Counted from the stretch's first letter, positions 36,201 to 46,595 are shown. The stretch: DNA of 64,000 nucleotides from Taklimakanibacter lacteus (GCA_003576695.1 QOZQ01000005.1:124001-188000), one strand, 5' to 3'. Translations and numbers: made by a program. Notes: a model not told the origin generated them from the letters alone.

Positions 36201-36801
36201 CATAGAGCGAGATGGCGATGATGCCGAGCAGCATCGCGATGCCCAATATCACGCCGCGATAAAAGCCGCTCTGCTCGGCCTTGGCGTCGAAGGCGATCCG
36301 CTGCCACAGCCCGATCTCATCGAGGCCGGTGCGGGTCAGCTCCATGGCGACCGTCACCTTGCCTCTGGGCTCGATGCGCAGCGCAAAGGCATCCGCATTG
36401 ACGACCCGCAAAGGCGCGATCGTGGCGGCACCCGCGCCAATGACATTCTGGATGCGCGAGCCCAGGGGCTTCGGCCACAGCACGCCCGATCCGGCAAAAC
36501 CCTGATGCGGGGTCGCCACCACGACATCGCGCGCCGCGGCACCACTGTTGGTCAAGGTCACCACGATCCAGCGGTGAACGGCCTCCGGCCCCTTGGCCTG
36601 GAGCTCCATGAGGATGCCGTCCGCTTCCTCGGACGTCTTGATCGTCACCTCCCTCTTGTCGGTATCGACCGACAGCAGATAAGGCAGGATATCGATACCG
36701 GCGCCGTCAAAGGCCACATCCACGGTCTTGTCCTGCGCGCTGGCGACCACGGCGAGGAAGAGCGCCATGAACAGGGCTATGGATATGCGCAAAAGCGCCA
36801 T
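33241..36801 (-). CDS. Membrane-bound sensor with PAS, degenerate GGDEF and EAL domains
   Basis: A 1186-residue cyclic-di-GMP protein. It has a signal peptide (1-22), an extracytoplasmic domain (~23-180), a 7TMR-like block of about seven helices (~182-390), a PAS domain (~405-520), GGDEF (~530-690), EAL (~700-950) and a Pro/Ala/Lys-rich tail (~975-1186). The GGDEF signature is MPGDQF (606-611), lacking the catalytic GGDEF pattern, while EAL is well preserved (FEALVRW at 734, NVSSSQF, EVTES, DDFGTGYSS, VDRSFIE, AEGI). It is therefore expected to be mainly a phosphodiesterase, with GGDEF as a possible GTP-sensing module. It lies 79 bases after the GNAT gene. Confidence 0.9.
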   Translation of the reverse strand: MALLRISIALFMALFLAVVASAQDKTVDVAFDGAGIDILPYLLSVDTDKREVTIKTSEEADGILMELQAKGPEAVHRWIVVTLTNSGAAARDVVVATPHQGFAGSGVLWPKPLGSRIQNVIGAGAATIAPLRVVNADAFALRIEPRGKVTVAMELTRTGLDEIGLWQRIAFDAKAEQSGFYRGVILGIAMLLGIIAISLYAVRTLAVFPFASVFIWSAIAFLALESGYLPQINDLLPDNFELGPEIRAVVECLMLIGLILCLVSFADLRKRRPIAGNILLLTAALLLALPVYGWFEPARASGIARIGFAIVAFAGFFVVFAMWREGAARARVSLLSWAMIVVWTLLAAIAALTPAADSMAKLGLSAGLLLVLLTMGFALAQFAFAQGFLAQRFFAEDARRALALAASQQCVWDWQVEANHLHVGEDIEKTLGLRRGSLKDNAPEAWIDLVHPADRSAYLAAVEEAERRGQGGFSQEFRLRRGDGTYRWFLLRARAIPGPEQRAARCIGTLSDITATRRAQDQLLSDAVHDRVTGLPNRALLLDRIEREISASGRAPVNNLYLMLIDLDRFKAVNDGLGHETGDGLLKIVGRRLAAIASEHDTVARMPGDQFAILFHGDRPKRDILPFTDKVRATVSKPVNMRPQEIFLTASIGVSALREGSLTAEGLVKDAAVALYEAKRRGKDTVEFFRQAMRDDRNELVVLEAELRRALERNEIEVLYQPIARIADMELAGFEALVRWRHKSLGLLAPESFIAVAETTGIIKDIGRHVLNEAGRQLGIWQRAFRPHDPLFVAVNVSSSQFLAADLLDDVKSLLTREGLVRDTLKLEVTESVVMENPELVIQILDRLKQMGIGLACDDFGTGYSSLSNLRRLPFDTLKVDRSFIEADVDDAKAALILESIILLAHDLGLAVVAEGIQSQEDVDRVGALACDFGQGYFIGEPMTAKQVVDVLSGVPIGAAKHKTAIDTLWERMAGTSNVREPVPVPVEEERPAPVKRPLAEPIVAKDLKVAKEPMAAKEPVAVRQPDGMKGPPAAPPPLPDDAKTAKRPVVLLPPLTPPVFDRALKVPPPPPPAESSDLVKSDPAVPAPPLPGIAPMAPRAAARAATDEPADNMAAKDEPVTEESLAQDIAADEVVPEAEEEQAEPDAEPAEPPAQNGEATQEAKARLGRKLRRKVAAKEQPPAEA

Positions 36802-36880
36802 TCGACCGGCCTCAAATCCGATAAATGCGAATCAATTCCTTGGCAAACGCGACCGCCCAATATGACAAGTTTGGCGCGTT

Positions 36881-37462
36881 TTATCTATCGTCGGCAAGAC
36901 GGCCAAAAAGCAGGTGATCCTCCCAGCGCCCGTTGATCTTGAGATAGCGCCGCGCCAGCCCTTCCTGGCGGAACCCGCATTTCGTCAGTAGTCTGATCGA
37001 CGCCTGATTGACGGGAATGCAGGCCGCTTCGAGCCGGTGCAGGTGCAAATGGCCGAAAGCGAAGGGAAGCAGGGCGGTCAGCGCCGCGGTCATGTGGCCC
37101 TGGCGCACGAAGGGACTGCCGATCCAGTAGCCGACCGAACCCGCCTGGGCGACGCCGCGGCGGATATTCGACAGCGTGATGGCGCCCATCAGCACGTCAT
37201 CGGCCGCATGATAGACGAAGAAGGGATAGGCGCTGTCGCTCTCGATGTCTCGGATATAGCGCTTCACCCGGGCGCGGAAGGCGGTGCGGGTCAGATCGTC
37301 CTGCGGCCAGGCCGGCTCCCAGGGGGTGAGAAAGGCCCGGCTTTCGAGGCGCAGCGCCGCCCAGCCCTCATAATCGGCCATCTCAGGCACGCGCAGCTCG
37401 ACCGCTCCGTGGGACAGGAGGGGCGGCAGATCGCGGGCGAAGGGGCTGCGCAGGAAAACCAT
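36881..37462 (-). CDS. GNAT acetyltransferase, RimJ/RimL type
   Basis: A 193-residue acetyl-CoA-dependent N-acetyltransferase. It shows the N-terminal VELRVPEMADYEGWAALR strand-helix, the MGAITLSNIRRGVAQAGSVGYWI core, the acetyl-CoA loop VRQGHMTAAL, and the C-terminal VNQASIRLLTKCGFRQEGLARRYL. The target, a ribosomal protein N terminus or a small amine, is unknown. It follows the M16 peptidase by 10 bases and probably belongs to the same transcript. Confidence 0.88.
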   Translation of the reverse strand: MVFLRSPFARDLPPLLSHGAVELRVPEMADYEGWAALRLESRAFLTPWEPAWPQDDLTRTAFRARVKRYIRDIESDSAYPFFVYHAADDVLMGAITLSNIRRGVAQAGSVGYWIGSPFVRQGHMTAALTALLPFAFGHLHLHRLEAACIPVNQASIRLLTKCGFRQEGLARRYLKINGRWEDHLLFGRLADDR

Positions 37463-37472
37463 GGACGCCCTC

Positions 37473-38732
37473 TCAGGTGAATTGGGCTTTGATCTTGGCG
37501 TAGGGCGTGAGCGTCGAAAGCTGGCCGACGGCGCTCAAGGCCGGGGACTGCCCCCTGAACAGGGACGCCGCCAGGCCGGCGACATGATCGGCGGTTACCG
37601 CATCGATCTTGGCGACCAGGGTCTCCATGGCCGGCACCTCGCCAAAAGCCAGGAACTGGCGGGCGATCTGGTCGGCCCGGCCAGCGGCGCTTTCAAGGCT
37701 CATCACCAAGCTCGCCTTGAGCTGCGCCTTGGCGCGCGCCACCTCGATCTCGGTGACGCTGCTCGCCGTCGAAAGCATGACATCGGCCGTCACATCGACC
37801 AGCTCCGGCGTGTCATCGGGCGATGTCGCGGCATAGACGCCGAACTGTCCGGCATCCTCGTAAGCCGAGGCAAAGGAGAAGACGCTGTAGCAAAGGCCGC
37901 GCTTCTCACGCACTTCCTGGAACAGGCGCGAGGACATGCCGCCGCCCAGAAGGCTCGACAGGACCTGCAGCCGGTAGATCTCGGGATTGCGATAGCCGGG
38001 TGCTGCAAAGGACAGCACCATGTGGGTCTGGTCGAGCGGCTTCTGGGCAAGCTCGGTATGCGAGACGAAATCGGGGCGGTTGCGGCCGGGCGGGGTGCCG
38101 GAGCTCAGATTCCCTAAGAGCTTCTCGGCTTCCCGGCGCAAGGCCTGATGCTCGATATTGCCGGCCGCCGCCACCACCATGCGCGACGCCCAGTAATTGC
38201 GGTTGCGCCAGGCGAGGATCTCGTCGCGCGATACTTTGGCAATGAGATCATGGATGCCGAGGATGGGCCGGCCGAGCGGATGCGTGCCGAAGGCAGCACT
38301 TTGGGCCAGATCGAAGACCAGATCGTCCGGCGTGTCGCCGGCAGCGGCGATCTCCTGCAGGATGACATGGCGCTCGCGCTCTAGCTCGTCGGCGTCGAAG
38401 ACCGATTCCGTCAGGATGTCGGCCAGAATGTCGAGCGCCTGCGGCCAGTCGTTCTTGAGGACGCGGGCGTAATAGGTGGTGGTCTCCATGCCGGTCGAGG
38501 CGTTGATCTCGCCGCCGGCGGATTCGATCTCCTCGGCTATGGCCTGGGCGGTGCGCCGCCTGGTGCCCTTGAAGGCCATGTGCTCGAGGAAATGCGCAAT
38601 GCCGTTCTCTTCCGGCAATTCATCGCGGGAACCCGCCTTCACCCATATGCCGAGCGCCACCGTCTCGAGATGCGGCATGCTGTGGGTGACGACATGAAGC
38701 CCGTTATCCAGACGCGAGATTTCAACGCTCAT
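37473..38732 (-). CDS. M16-family zinc metallopeptidase (processing-peptidase type)
   Basis: A 419-residue insulinase-like peptidase resembling the mitochondrial processing peptidase beta subunit. The inverted zinc motif HxxEH is H47-F-L-E50-H51 in GIAHFLEHMAFKGT, and the helix with the third ligand follows (ELERERHVILQEIAAAGD). The N- and C-terminal M16 domains are both present, with the glycine-rich SSLLGGGMSSRLFQEVREKRGLCYSVF loop. No signal peptide is seen. It lies 12 bases downstream of thrC, a pairing common in Hyphomicrobiales. Confidence 0.93.
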   Translation of the reverse strand: MSVEISRLDNGLHVVTHSMPHLETVALGIWVKAGSRDELPEENGIAHFLEHMAFKGTRRRTAQAIAEEIESAGGEINASTGMETTTYYARVLKNDWPQALDILADILTESVFDADELERERHVILQEIAAAGDTPDDLVFDLAQSAAFGTHPLGRPILGIHDLIAKVSRDEILAWRNRNYWASRMVVAAAGNIEHQALRREAEKLLGNLSSGTPPGRNRPDFVSHTELAQKPLDQTHMVLSFAAPGYRNPEIYRLQVLSSLLGGGMSSRLFQEVREKRGLCYSVFSFASAYEDAGQFGVYAATSPDDTPELVDVTADVMLSTASSVTEIEVARAKAQLKASLVMSLESAAGRADQIARQFLAFGEVPAMETLVAKIDAVTADHVAGLAASLFRGQSPALSAVGQLSTLTPYAKIKAQFT

Positions 38733-38744
38733 GTCGTGACTAAC

Positions 38745-40136
38745 TCAACCCTTGACCCGTTCGCGGATGAAGGCCTTGACCGCCTCGGCGTCGTTGTCCA
38801 GGACACTCACCCTCTCCTCGGCCATCATGAGGGGTGCAAGGCGCGGCGGCAAGCCCGGTCTTACATTGGCCGCCTCGGCGACCGCGTCCGGAAATTTGGC
38901 GGGATGGGCCGTCGCCAGGGTGATCATGGGGCCGGAATAGCCCCTTTCCTGACGCGCCACCTTGTAGCCGACGGCTGTGTGGGGATCGAGCAATTCGCCC
39001 GTCTCGGCGAGGGTACGGGCGATCACGCCTGCGGTTTCCGCCATGTCGGAAGTGCCCGAGGTGAATTCCGACCGGATCGCCGCCAGCGGGCCTGCCTCGA
39101 TGGTAAAGGCACCCGACTGGGAGAGACCCGCCATCAGGCCGCGCACGGCGCCCGCATCGCGGCCATAGGCCTCGAACAGCAGACGCTCGAAATTGCTCGA
39201 CACCTGGATGTCCATGGAGGGCGAGGAGCTCGGCTTGACGCCCCTGACCTCATAGCGGCCGGTCTTCAGCGTGCGGTCGAGAATGTCGTTCTCATTGGTC
39301 GCGATGACGAGCCGGCCGATCGGGGCGCCCAGCCGCTTCGCCACCAGGCCTGCAAAGATATCGCCGAAATTGCCAGTGGGGACGGTAAAATTGGCGGGGC
39401 GGCCGGCGGAAGCGAGCGCCAGGGCGGCAGCCAAATAGTAGACGATCTGCGCCATGATGCGCGCCCAGTTGATCGAATTGACCCCGGCAAGCGCCACCTC
39501 GTCGCGGAAGGCGTGGTCATTGAACAGCACCTTCAGGATCGCCTGGCAATCATCGAAGGTCCCGCGCAAGGCGATATTGTGCACTTGCGGCGAGAGCACC
39601 GTCGTCATCTGGCGGCGCTGCACCTCGCTGACCTTGCCCTGCGGATGCAGGATGAAGATCGAGGTGTTGCGGCTCGATTTGAAGGCCTCGATAGCGGCTC
39701 CGCCCGTATCGCCCGAGGTCGCGCCGACGATCGTCGCGCGCCGGCTGCGGCGGGCAAGCGCCCAGTCCATCACGCGGGCCAGGAACTGCATCGCCACGTC
39801 CTTGAAGGCGAGCGTCGGTCCATGGAAGAGCTCGAGCAGCCACTGATCGGCATCGAGCTGCTTGAGCGGCGTCACCGCCTTGTGGCCGAAGCTTGCATAG
39901 GCGTCGGAGATCATGGCCTTGAGATCGTCATGCGGCACCGCCTCGCCGGTGAATTTCGCCATGACCGCAAAGGCCAGATCGGCATAGGGCTTGCCGCTGA
40001 GGGCCACCAGCTCCGCCGTCGAAAAGCGCGGCCATTGCGCCGGAACATAGAGACCCCCGTCGCGGGCGAGGCCGGTCAGCAGCACATCCTCGAAATCGAG
40101 CTCCGGGGCTTCGCCACGGGTGGAAACATAACGCAA
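38745..40136 (-). CDS. thrC: Threonine synthase
   Basis: A 463-residue PLP enzyme that converts O-phosphohomoserine to threonine. The PLP lysine is K112 in GPTLAFKDVAMQF. The N-terminal RYVSTRGEAPELDFEDVLLTGLARDGGLYVP is diagnostic of the long (yeast/E. coli-like) type, and the phosphate loop ATSGDTGGAAIEAF is intact. It is 73 bases after the SURF1 gene on the same strand. The partner thrB is not in the window, although it often lies near here or next to ispH in relatives. Confidence 0.95.
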   Translation of the reverse strand: MRYVSTRGEAPELDFEDVLLTGLARDGGLYVPAQWPRFSTAELVALSGKPYADLAFAVMAKFTGEAVPHDDLKAMISDAYASFGHKAVTPLKQLDADQWLLELFHGPTLAFKDVAMQFLARVMDWALARRSRRATIVGATSGDTGGAAIEAFKSSRNTSIFILHPQGKVSEVQRRQMTTVLSPQVHNIALRGTFDDCQAILKVLFNDHAFRDEVALAGVNSINWARIMAQIVYYLAAALALASAGRPANFTVPTGNFGDIFAGLVAKRLGAPIGRLVIATNENDILDRTLKTGRYEVRGVKPSSSPSMDIQVSSNFERLLFEAYGRDAGAVRGLMAGLSQSGAFTIEAGPLAAIRSEFTSGTSDMAETAGVIARTLAETGELLDPHTAVGYKVARQERGYSGPMITLATAHPAKFPDAVAEAANVRPGLPPRLAPLMMAEERVSVLDNDAEAVKAFIRERVKG

Positions 40137-40209
40137 AGCGGGGAATTCCTTATATGGGGGCGGGCACCTTAGCGTGCTTCAGGGTGAAGGGGAATCACGA
40201 CCGGTCCGG

Positions 40210-40935
40210 TCATGCCGCGTCCTTGCGGACCGTCTGGCGGATCAGGAAACCGGCCATGACGACCAGAACGGCGGCGAGAGAAAACCAGGTCAGGGCATAT
40301 TGCAGATGGTTATTGGTGAGAGATGAATCAACGGTCACCGGTGCCGGCAAAGTCTTGGCCCCGGCGCCCGGCTGGACATGGAGCACGAAGGGGGCCACCC
40401 GGGCATCGGGCGCCACATCGGCATAGGCCAGCATCGCGGGAATGTCCCACCAGTACCAGATATTGCCGTCCGGATCGTTGTCCGGCGTGAAAGGACCGCG
40501 GCCACCGACATGGCGGCGCACGATGCCGTTGACCTGGACCTCTCCCGGAGGCTGGCTGTCGGGCCGCTTCGCCGGATCCTTCAGGGGCTCGGGAACGAAG
40601 CCACGATCGACAAGGACGACAATGCCGTCGGCGCTGGCGAGCGGCGTCACCACCTCGAAGCCCGGCACGCCCCCTTCCGTGGTCAGCATGAAGGCTTCGG
40701 CCTTGTGCTGGAATATGCCGTCAGTCTCGACCTTGAGGAACTCAACGGAATGGTCGGCATCGAATTCCTTGAGCGCCTGATCGAGCGGCACCGGTGCCGC
40801 GGCAACCCTCAGGTCGCGCTCGGCGATCAAGGCTTCCTTCCAGGCCAATCGCTGCAACTGCCAGACGCCGAGGCCGACAAGCACGGCAACGCCCAGGATG
40901 GCGGCGAGCAGTATCTGCCAGACCCTGCCGCTCAT
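40210..40935 (-). CDS. SURF1-family cytochrome oxidase assembly protein
   Basis: A 241-residue inner membrane protein with the SURF1 plan: an N-terminal transmembrane helix (about residues 5-23), a periplasmic domain with the LGVWQLQRLAWKEALI and DRGFVP motifs, and a C-terminal helix (HLQYALTWFSLAAVLVVMAGFLI). It aids heme a insertion into subunit I of the aa3 oxidase. The start at MSGRVWQ is chosen because its ATG overlaps the DUF983 stop (TGATG) and puts the anchor at the N terminus. Confidence 0.93.
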   Translation of the reverse strand: MSGRVWQILLAAILGVAVLVGLGVWQLQRLAWKEALIAERDLRVAAAPVPLDQALKEFDADHSVEFLKVETDGIFQHKAEAFMLTTEGGVPGFEVVTPLASADGIVVLVDRGFVPEPLKDPAKRPDSQPPGEVQVNGIVRRHVGGRGPFTPDNDPDGNIWYWWDIPAMLAYADVAPDARVAPFVLHVQPGAGAKTLPAPVTVDSSLTNNHLQYALTWFSLAAVLVVMAGFLIRQTVRKDAA

Positions 40936-41309
40936 CAGTGATTGAGCCGGCCTTCGCTCGCCTTCGTCTTCCACTGCTGGCACAGCAGCACGCCCTTCGC
41001 CGGACGCAGAAGAAGCAAAGGAAGAAGAACGATGACCGGAATGGCGATCAGCAAATGAACCCAAAAGGGCGGCGAATAGGCCACCTCGATGCCGAGGATC
41101 GATCCCACACCGAAGATGCAGACAAAGAGCATGACGAACCATGCCGCGCCGTCACCGGAATCGGCGAAATCGAAGGACAGGCCGCAGGAGCTGCAGCTTT
41201 TCGCGACGCTGAGATAGCCCTGGAACAATCGGCCGCGGCCGCAGCGCGGGCATCTGCCGGAAAGGCCGGTCTTGATCGGCGAAAGATTGGGATAATAGGG
41301 CTCGGTCAT
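40935..41309 (-). CDS. DUF983 family protein
   Basis: A 124-residue small membrane protein with a treble-clef-like cysteine cluster (GRCPRCGRGRLF and KSCSSCGLSFDF) followed by two hydrophobic helices (WFVMLFVCIFGVGSILGI and HLLIAIPVIVLLPLLLL). DUF983 genes sit within the alphaproteobacterial cta operon, and a role in oxidase biogenesis or metal handling is assumed, not demonstrated by sequence. The MTEPYYPNLSP start is the usual family N terminus. Confidence 0.9.
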   Translation of the reverse strand: MTEPYYPNLSPIKTGLSGRCPRCGRGRLFQGYLSVAKSCSSCGLSFDFADSGDGAAWFVMLFVCIFGVGSILGIEVAYSPPFWVHLLIAIPVIVLLPLLLLRPAKGVLLCQQWKTKASEGRLNH

Positions 41310-41342
41310 GTCTGGGCTTTCCGCCGGCTCCCTCTCACCCTG

Positions 41343-41365
41343 CCCTCTCCCCGCGGGGGAGAGGG
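41343..41365. repeat. REP-like palindrome between ctaE and the DUF983 gene
   Basis: Perfect 10-base arms CCCTCTCCCC and GGGGAGAGGG around a GCG centre. Palindromes of this composition are dispersed intergenic repeats in many Hyphomicrobiales genomes. Here it sits inside the cta operon and would form a strong RNA hairpin downstream of ctaE. Confidence 0.7.
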
Positions 41366-41377
41366 TATGGTCGCGTA

Positions 41378-42229
41378 TCAATGCTCGACGAGTTGGACGC
41401 CGGCTGAGCCCCACACATAGATGCAGGCGAACAGGAACAGCCAGACGACGTCGACGAAATGCCAGTACCAGGCCGCTGCCTCGAAACCGAAATGCTTCTC
41501 GGGACGGAAGTGGCCTTTCAGGGCGCGGAACAGGCAGACGATCAGGAACAAGGTGCCGATGATGACATGGAAGCCATGGAAGCCGGTCGCCATGAAGAAG
41601 GTCGAGCCATAGATATTGCCGCCATTGTCGCGATTGAAGGCGAAAGCGGCATGGGCATATTCATAGGCCTGGACCGCGGTGAACAGGAGGCCGAGACCGA
41701 TGGTCAGCGCCAGGCCCCATTTCAGCCCCTTGCGGTCGTTGTTGAGCAGCGCGTGATGCGCCCAGGTGACCGTGGTGCCCGAGGTCAGCAGGATCAGCGT
41801 ATTGATGAGCGGCAGATGCCAGGGATCGAAGACGTCGATGCCTTTGGGCGGCCAGACGCCCGAAGTCGCATCGACGCGCGAGGGCTGCATGACGTCACCC
41901 GCGAACAGGCTCGCATCGAAGAAGGCCCAGAACCAGGCGACGAAGAACATGACCTCGGAGGCGATGAACAGAAGCATGCCGTAGCGCAGATGCAGCGAGA
42001 CGACATCGGTGTGATCGCCCTTGTGGCTCTCCTTCACGATATCGCGCCACCACATGAACATGGTGTAGAGGACACCGAGGAGACCGACCACCATGACGGC
42101 CCATGTCGATCCATGCATCCACATCACCGCGCCGACGGCCATGATGAAGGCCGCGGCGGCGCCGACCGCCGGCCATGGGCTCGGGTCTACCAGATGGTAG
42201 TCGTGGTTCTTTGCGTGTGCGTCGGCCAT
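41378..42229 (-). CDS. ctaE: Cytochrome c oxidase subunit III
   Basis: A 283-residue, seven-helix core subunit of the aa3-type oxidase. Characteristic segments are [16 protein letters not shown] at the N terminus, [26 protein letters not shown] with the conserved glutamate (lipid-pocket region), [30 protein letters not shown] and the terminal [16 protein letters not shown]. Subunit III stabilises subunit I and supports proton uptake. The start at [11 protein letters not shown] is the family N terminus; upstream sequence in frame belongs to ctaG on another frame. Confidence 0.96.
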   Translation of the reverse strand: MADAHAKNHDYHLVDPSPWPAVGAAAAFIMAVGAVMWMHGSTWAVMVVGLLGVLYTMFMWWRDIVKESHKGDHTDVVSLHLRYGMLLFIASEVMFFVAWFWAFFDASLFAGDVMQPSRVDATSGVWPPKGIDVFDPWHLPLINTLILLTSGTTVTWAHHALLNNDRKGLKWGLALTIGLGLLFTAVQAYEYAHAAFAFNRDNGGNIYGSTFFMATGFHGFHVIIGTLFLIVCLFRALKGHFRPEKHFGFEAAAWYWHFVDVVWLFLFACIYVWGSAGVQLVEH

Positions 42230-42249
42230 GTCCCCTGCTCCTCGGTCGG

Positions 42250-42849
42250 TCAGTTCAGATTGGTTTCGGTTGATGTCTTCCCGCTCGACGAGACGCTGTC
42301 CGGCTTGTCGACGGGATAGAAGGTGTAGGACAGCGTGATGGTCAGCACCTTGTCCATGCCGTGATCGTCCATGATCGCCGGGTCGATGAAGAAGGACACC
42401 GGCATCTCGACGGACTGGCCCGGCTTCAGCGTCTGCTCGGTGAAGCAGAAGCATTCGATCTTGTTGAAATAGGCGCCGGCTGTGTCGGGCGCCACGTTGA
42501 ACACGGCGCTGCCGGTTATGGTGTGATCGGAGGTGTTGGTGGCGCGATAATAGGCGAAGTTCTCCGCCCCGACCTTCACATCGAGCGAACGCTGCACCGG
42601 CTCGAAGATCCAGGGCAGGCTCGGCGCCGTATTGGCATCGAAGCGGATCGTCATGTGGCGCTCGGCGGTCTTCTCGGGCGCGGCTTCAGCGCGCTGGGTG
42701 GTGCCGCCGAAGCCCGTGACCTGGCAGAAGATGCGATAGAGCGGCACCGATGCGTAAGCGAGGCCGACCATCGAGGCAACGAGCAGCGCCGACAGGATCG
42801 CCACCTTGCGGTTCTTGGCTGAATCGGGGGTCACCGGCCGGCGCTGCAT
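42250..42849 (-). CDS. ctaG: Cytochrome c oxidase assembly protein CtaG (Cox11)
   Basis: A 199-residue copper chaperone that delivers copper to the CuB site of subunit I. It has one N-terminal transmembrane helix (about residues 18-36) and a periplasmic immunoglobulin-like domain. The copper-binding cysteines are in the motif [10 protein letters not shown], with a further conserved Cys in [12 protein letters not shown]. It lies between the small coxF-like gene and ctaE. Confidence 0.95.
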   Translation of the reverse strand: MQRRPVTPDSAKNRKVAILSALLVASMVGLAYASVPLYRIFCQVTGFGGTTQRAEAAPEKTAERHMTIRFDANTAPSLPWIFEPVQRSLDVKVGAENFAYYRATNTSDHTITGSAVFNVAPDTAGAYFNKIECFCFTEQTLKPGQSVEMPVSFFIDPAIMDDHGMDKVLTITLSYTFYPVDKPDSVSSSGKTSTETNLN

Positions 42850-42850
42850 G

Positions 42851-43012
42851 TCAGAGGTTCCGCAGGGCCACGTCGCCGCCCAGGCGCACGACGGTGGTCA
42901 CGAAAAACAGCACCACGAGGCCGGCCAGCACCAGCGCCAGCGCGACCGAGCGCTTGCGGCGGCGGCTCATGTCCTCGGGCGAAAACGGCTTCTGGCTCAT
43001 GGCGCGGCTCAT
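42851..43012 (-). CDS. coxF: Small CoxF-like membrane protein of the cta operon
   Basis: A 53-residue protein with a basic N terminus ([11 protein letters not shown]) and one transmembrane helix ([20 protein letters not shown]). Short single-helix genes sit between ctaB and ctaG in this operon across Hyphomicrobiales; the function is unknown. The ATG overlaps the ctaB stop in an ATGA, and the stop is one base before the ctaG start, so it is tightly coupled. An in-frame ATG four codons later is an alternative start. Confidence 0.8.
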   Translation of the reverse strand: MSRAMSQKPFSPEDMSRRRKRSVALALVLAGLVVLFFVTTVVRLGGDVALRNL

Positions 43013-43962
43013 CCTATGACCGGCGCGAAGGGGGCGACGCCGGCGATGCGCTCGGCGATGATGAGCGCAAAAATGACGAAGAGATAGAGGATCGAGAAAC
43101 CGAACAGACGCTTGCAGGCGCGCCGCGCCGGATCGCCGTCGCGCAGCCTGTAGACATCGACGGCATGCCAGATGAAAGCGACGCCGAGCAGCGCCGTGAC
43201 GATGGTGTAGAGCAGCCCGGTGGTGCCGAGAAGCGACGGCAGGAAAGTGGTGGGCACCAGGATGAGGCTGTAGAGCAGGATCTGCCGGCGCGTTTCCTGC
43301 TGGCCGGCGACATTGGGCAGCATCGGCACGCCGGCGCGGGCATAGTCGCCCTCGCGGAACAGCGCCAGCGCCCAGAAATGCGGCGGTGTCCACATGAAGA
43401 TGATGAGGAAGAGCGCGATCGAGGCAAGCGTCACGGAACCGGTCGCCGCGGCCCAGCCGATCATCGGCGGAAAGGCGCCGGCGGCGCCGCCGATCACGAT
43501 GTTCTGCGGCGTCGAGCGCTTCAGCCACATCGTATAGATGACGGCATAGAAGAAGATCGTGAAGGCGAGCAGTGCCGCAGCCACGAGATTGACGAGAAGA
43601 CCGAGGATCAGCACCGAGCCTATGGCGAGAGCGACGCCGAAGCCGAGCGCCTCGCCCGGCAGGATGGCGCCGCGCGGCACCGGCCGGTTGGCGGTGCGCG
43701 CCATGACCGCATCGATGTCGGCGTCATACCACATATTGAGCGCGCCCGACGCACCGGCGCCGACCGCGATGGCGAGCAGCGCCACCAGCGCCAGCCAGGG
43801 ATGGAGATCGCCCGACGCCGCGACCAGGCCCGCGAGAGCCGTGAAGATGACGAGCGACATCACCCTGGGCTTGAGCAGGGTCCAATAGTCCTTCACTGTG
43901 CCCTGGCCACCAAGAGCGACGGCGCTGCCCGTGTCGGAGATATCGGCGTGAGTATCGCTCAT
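43009..43962 (-). CDS. ctaB: Protoheme IX farnesyltransferase (heme O synthase)
   Basis: A 317-residue UbiA-superfamily membrane enzyme that farnesylates heme b to heme o, the precursor of heme a for the oxidase. The first Asp-rich motif is [21 protein letters not shown], and the second prenyl-binding region follows [24 protein letters not shown]. About nine hydrophobic helices are visible. It lies 52 bases after ctaD, separated by a hairpin. Confidence 0.96.
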   Translation of the reverse strand: MSDTHADISDTGSAVALGGQGTVKDYWTLLKPRVMSLVIFTALAGLVAASGDLHPWLALVALLAIAVGAGASGALNMWYDADIDAVMARTANRPVPRGAILPGEALGFGVALAIGSVLILGLLVNLVAAALLAFTIFFYAVIYTMWLKRSTPQNIVIGGAAGAFPPMIGWAAATGSVTLASIALFLIIFMWTPPHFWALALFREGDYARAGVPMLPNVAGQQETRRQILLYSLILVPTTFLPSLLGTTGLLYTIVTALLGVAFIWHAVDVYRLRDGDPARRACKRLFGFSILYLFVIFALIIAERIAGVAPFAPVIG

Positions 43963-43982
43963 TCCTGTCCTTCAATCGGACA

Positions 43983-44005
43983 AGGCCGCCAGATTTGGGC
44001 GGCCT
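43983..44005 (-). repeat. Hairpin between ctaD and ctaB
   Basis: The 8-base arms AGGCCGCC and GGCGGCCT with a 7-base loop lie just past the ctaD stop. No T run follows on the minus strand. It may reduce readthrough from the structural gene ctaD into the assembly genes. Confidence 0.45.
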
Positions 44006-44014
44006 CGCCTTGCC

Positions 44015-45676
<1,662 letters not shown>

Positions 45677-45707
45677 CTAAAATCCTGTCCCCGTCGCCGG
45701 GTTCCCC

Positions 45708-46595
45708 TTATTTCTGCGCGACCTGGCCTTGGGCCTTGAGCCGCGCCATCAAAAAGCTGCGCGCCTCGTCGGCTCCGGCGGTCTTGATCTTCTCGGCCCA
45801 GGCGTCGAAATCGGCCTGCGACACGACATGGACCTCGATCGGCATGAAAGCGTGGTCCTTGCCGCACAGCTCCGAGCACTGGCCGTAATAGACGCCTTCC
45901 TTGGTGGCCTGGAACCAGTCCTCGTTGAGGCGGCCGGGAATGGCGTCGATCTTCATGCCGAAGGCCGGGATGGTCCAGGCATGGATGATGCCTTCCGGAT
46001 CCGACGTCACATGCAGGCGCACCACCTTGTTGACCGGCACGACGACGGGAACATCGGTCGACAGCAGCCAGGTGTCGTTGGCCTCGAGCTTGTCCTTGGG
46101 CTTGAGATAGGCGGTGAACGAAACCTTCGCCGAGCCATCGTCATTGGTGCCGAGATCGGGATACTCGTAGGTCCAGTTCCAGGACGGATTGCCGATGACC
46201 TTGATGGTCATGTCGCCCTGGGGCACGTCGCGCTGCAGGTAAAGCAGGCGGAAGGACGGGATGGCGATGACGACCAGGATGATGATCGGGATCACCGTCC
46301 ACAGGACCTCGACCAGCGTGTTGTGCGTGGTCTTGGACGGAACCGGGTTGGCCTTGGCGTTGAACTTCACCATCACATAGATGAGGAGCCCAAGGACGAA
46401 GAGCGTGATGATCGTGATGATCGGCAGCAGCAGGTAGTTGTGGAACCAGTGGATATATTCAGCGACCGGCGTCACGCCCGGCTGCAGGCCCATCTGCCAG
46501 GGCACCGCATGGCCGTCCGCCTCGGCCGCCCCGGCCGCGCCAGCGCCCAGTGCCATCGCCACTGCCGCGCCGGCCCAAAGTTTCTCAAATCTCAT
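45708..46595 (-). CDS. ctaC: Cytochrome c oxidase subunit II
   Basis: A 295-residue protein with a signal peptide (about 1-23), two transmembrane helices (about 53-75 and 94-113) and a periplasmic cupredoxin domain. The CuA site is complete: H205 (EGIIHAWTIP), C240, E242, C244, H248 and M251 (GQCSELCGKDHAFMP). Residues around WNWTYEYPD form the cytochrome c electron-entry region. GAGG lies about 6-7 bases before the chosen ATG, whereas the upstream ATG at 46613 would overlap that ribosome site. It is the first gene of the oxidase operon. Confidence 0.95.
   Translation of the reverse strand: MRFEKLWAGAAVAMALGAGAAGAAEADGHAVPWQMGLQPGVTPVAEYIHWFHNYLLLPIITIITLFVLGLLIYVMVKFNAKANPVPSKTTHNTLVEVLWTVIPIIILVVIAIPSFRLLYLQRDVPQGDMTIKVIGNPSWNWTYEYPDLGTNDDGSAKVSFTAYLKPKDKLEANDTWLLSTDVPVVVPVNKVVRLHVTSDPEGIIHAWTIPAFGMKIDAIPGRLNEDWFQATKEGVYYGQCSELCGKDHAFMPIEVHVVSQADFDAWAEKIKTAGADEARSFLMARLKAQGQVAQK

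Noticed and set aside
33727-36936. A 1069-codon open frame on the plus strand opposite the PAS-GGDEF-EAL gene
   Set aside because: It is antisense to a protein with clear domains, has no recognisable motif, and its composition is typical of a frame shadow.
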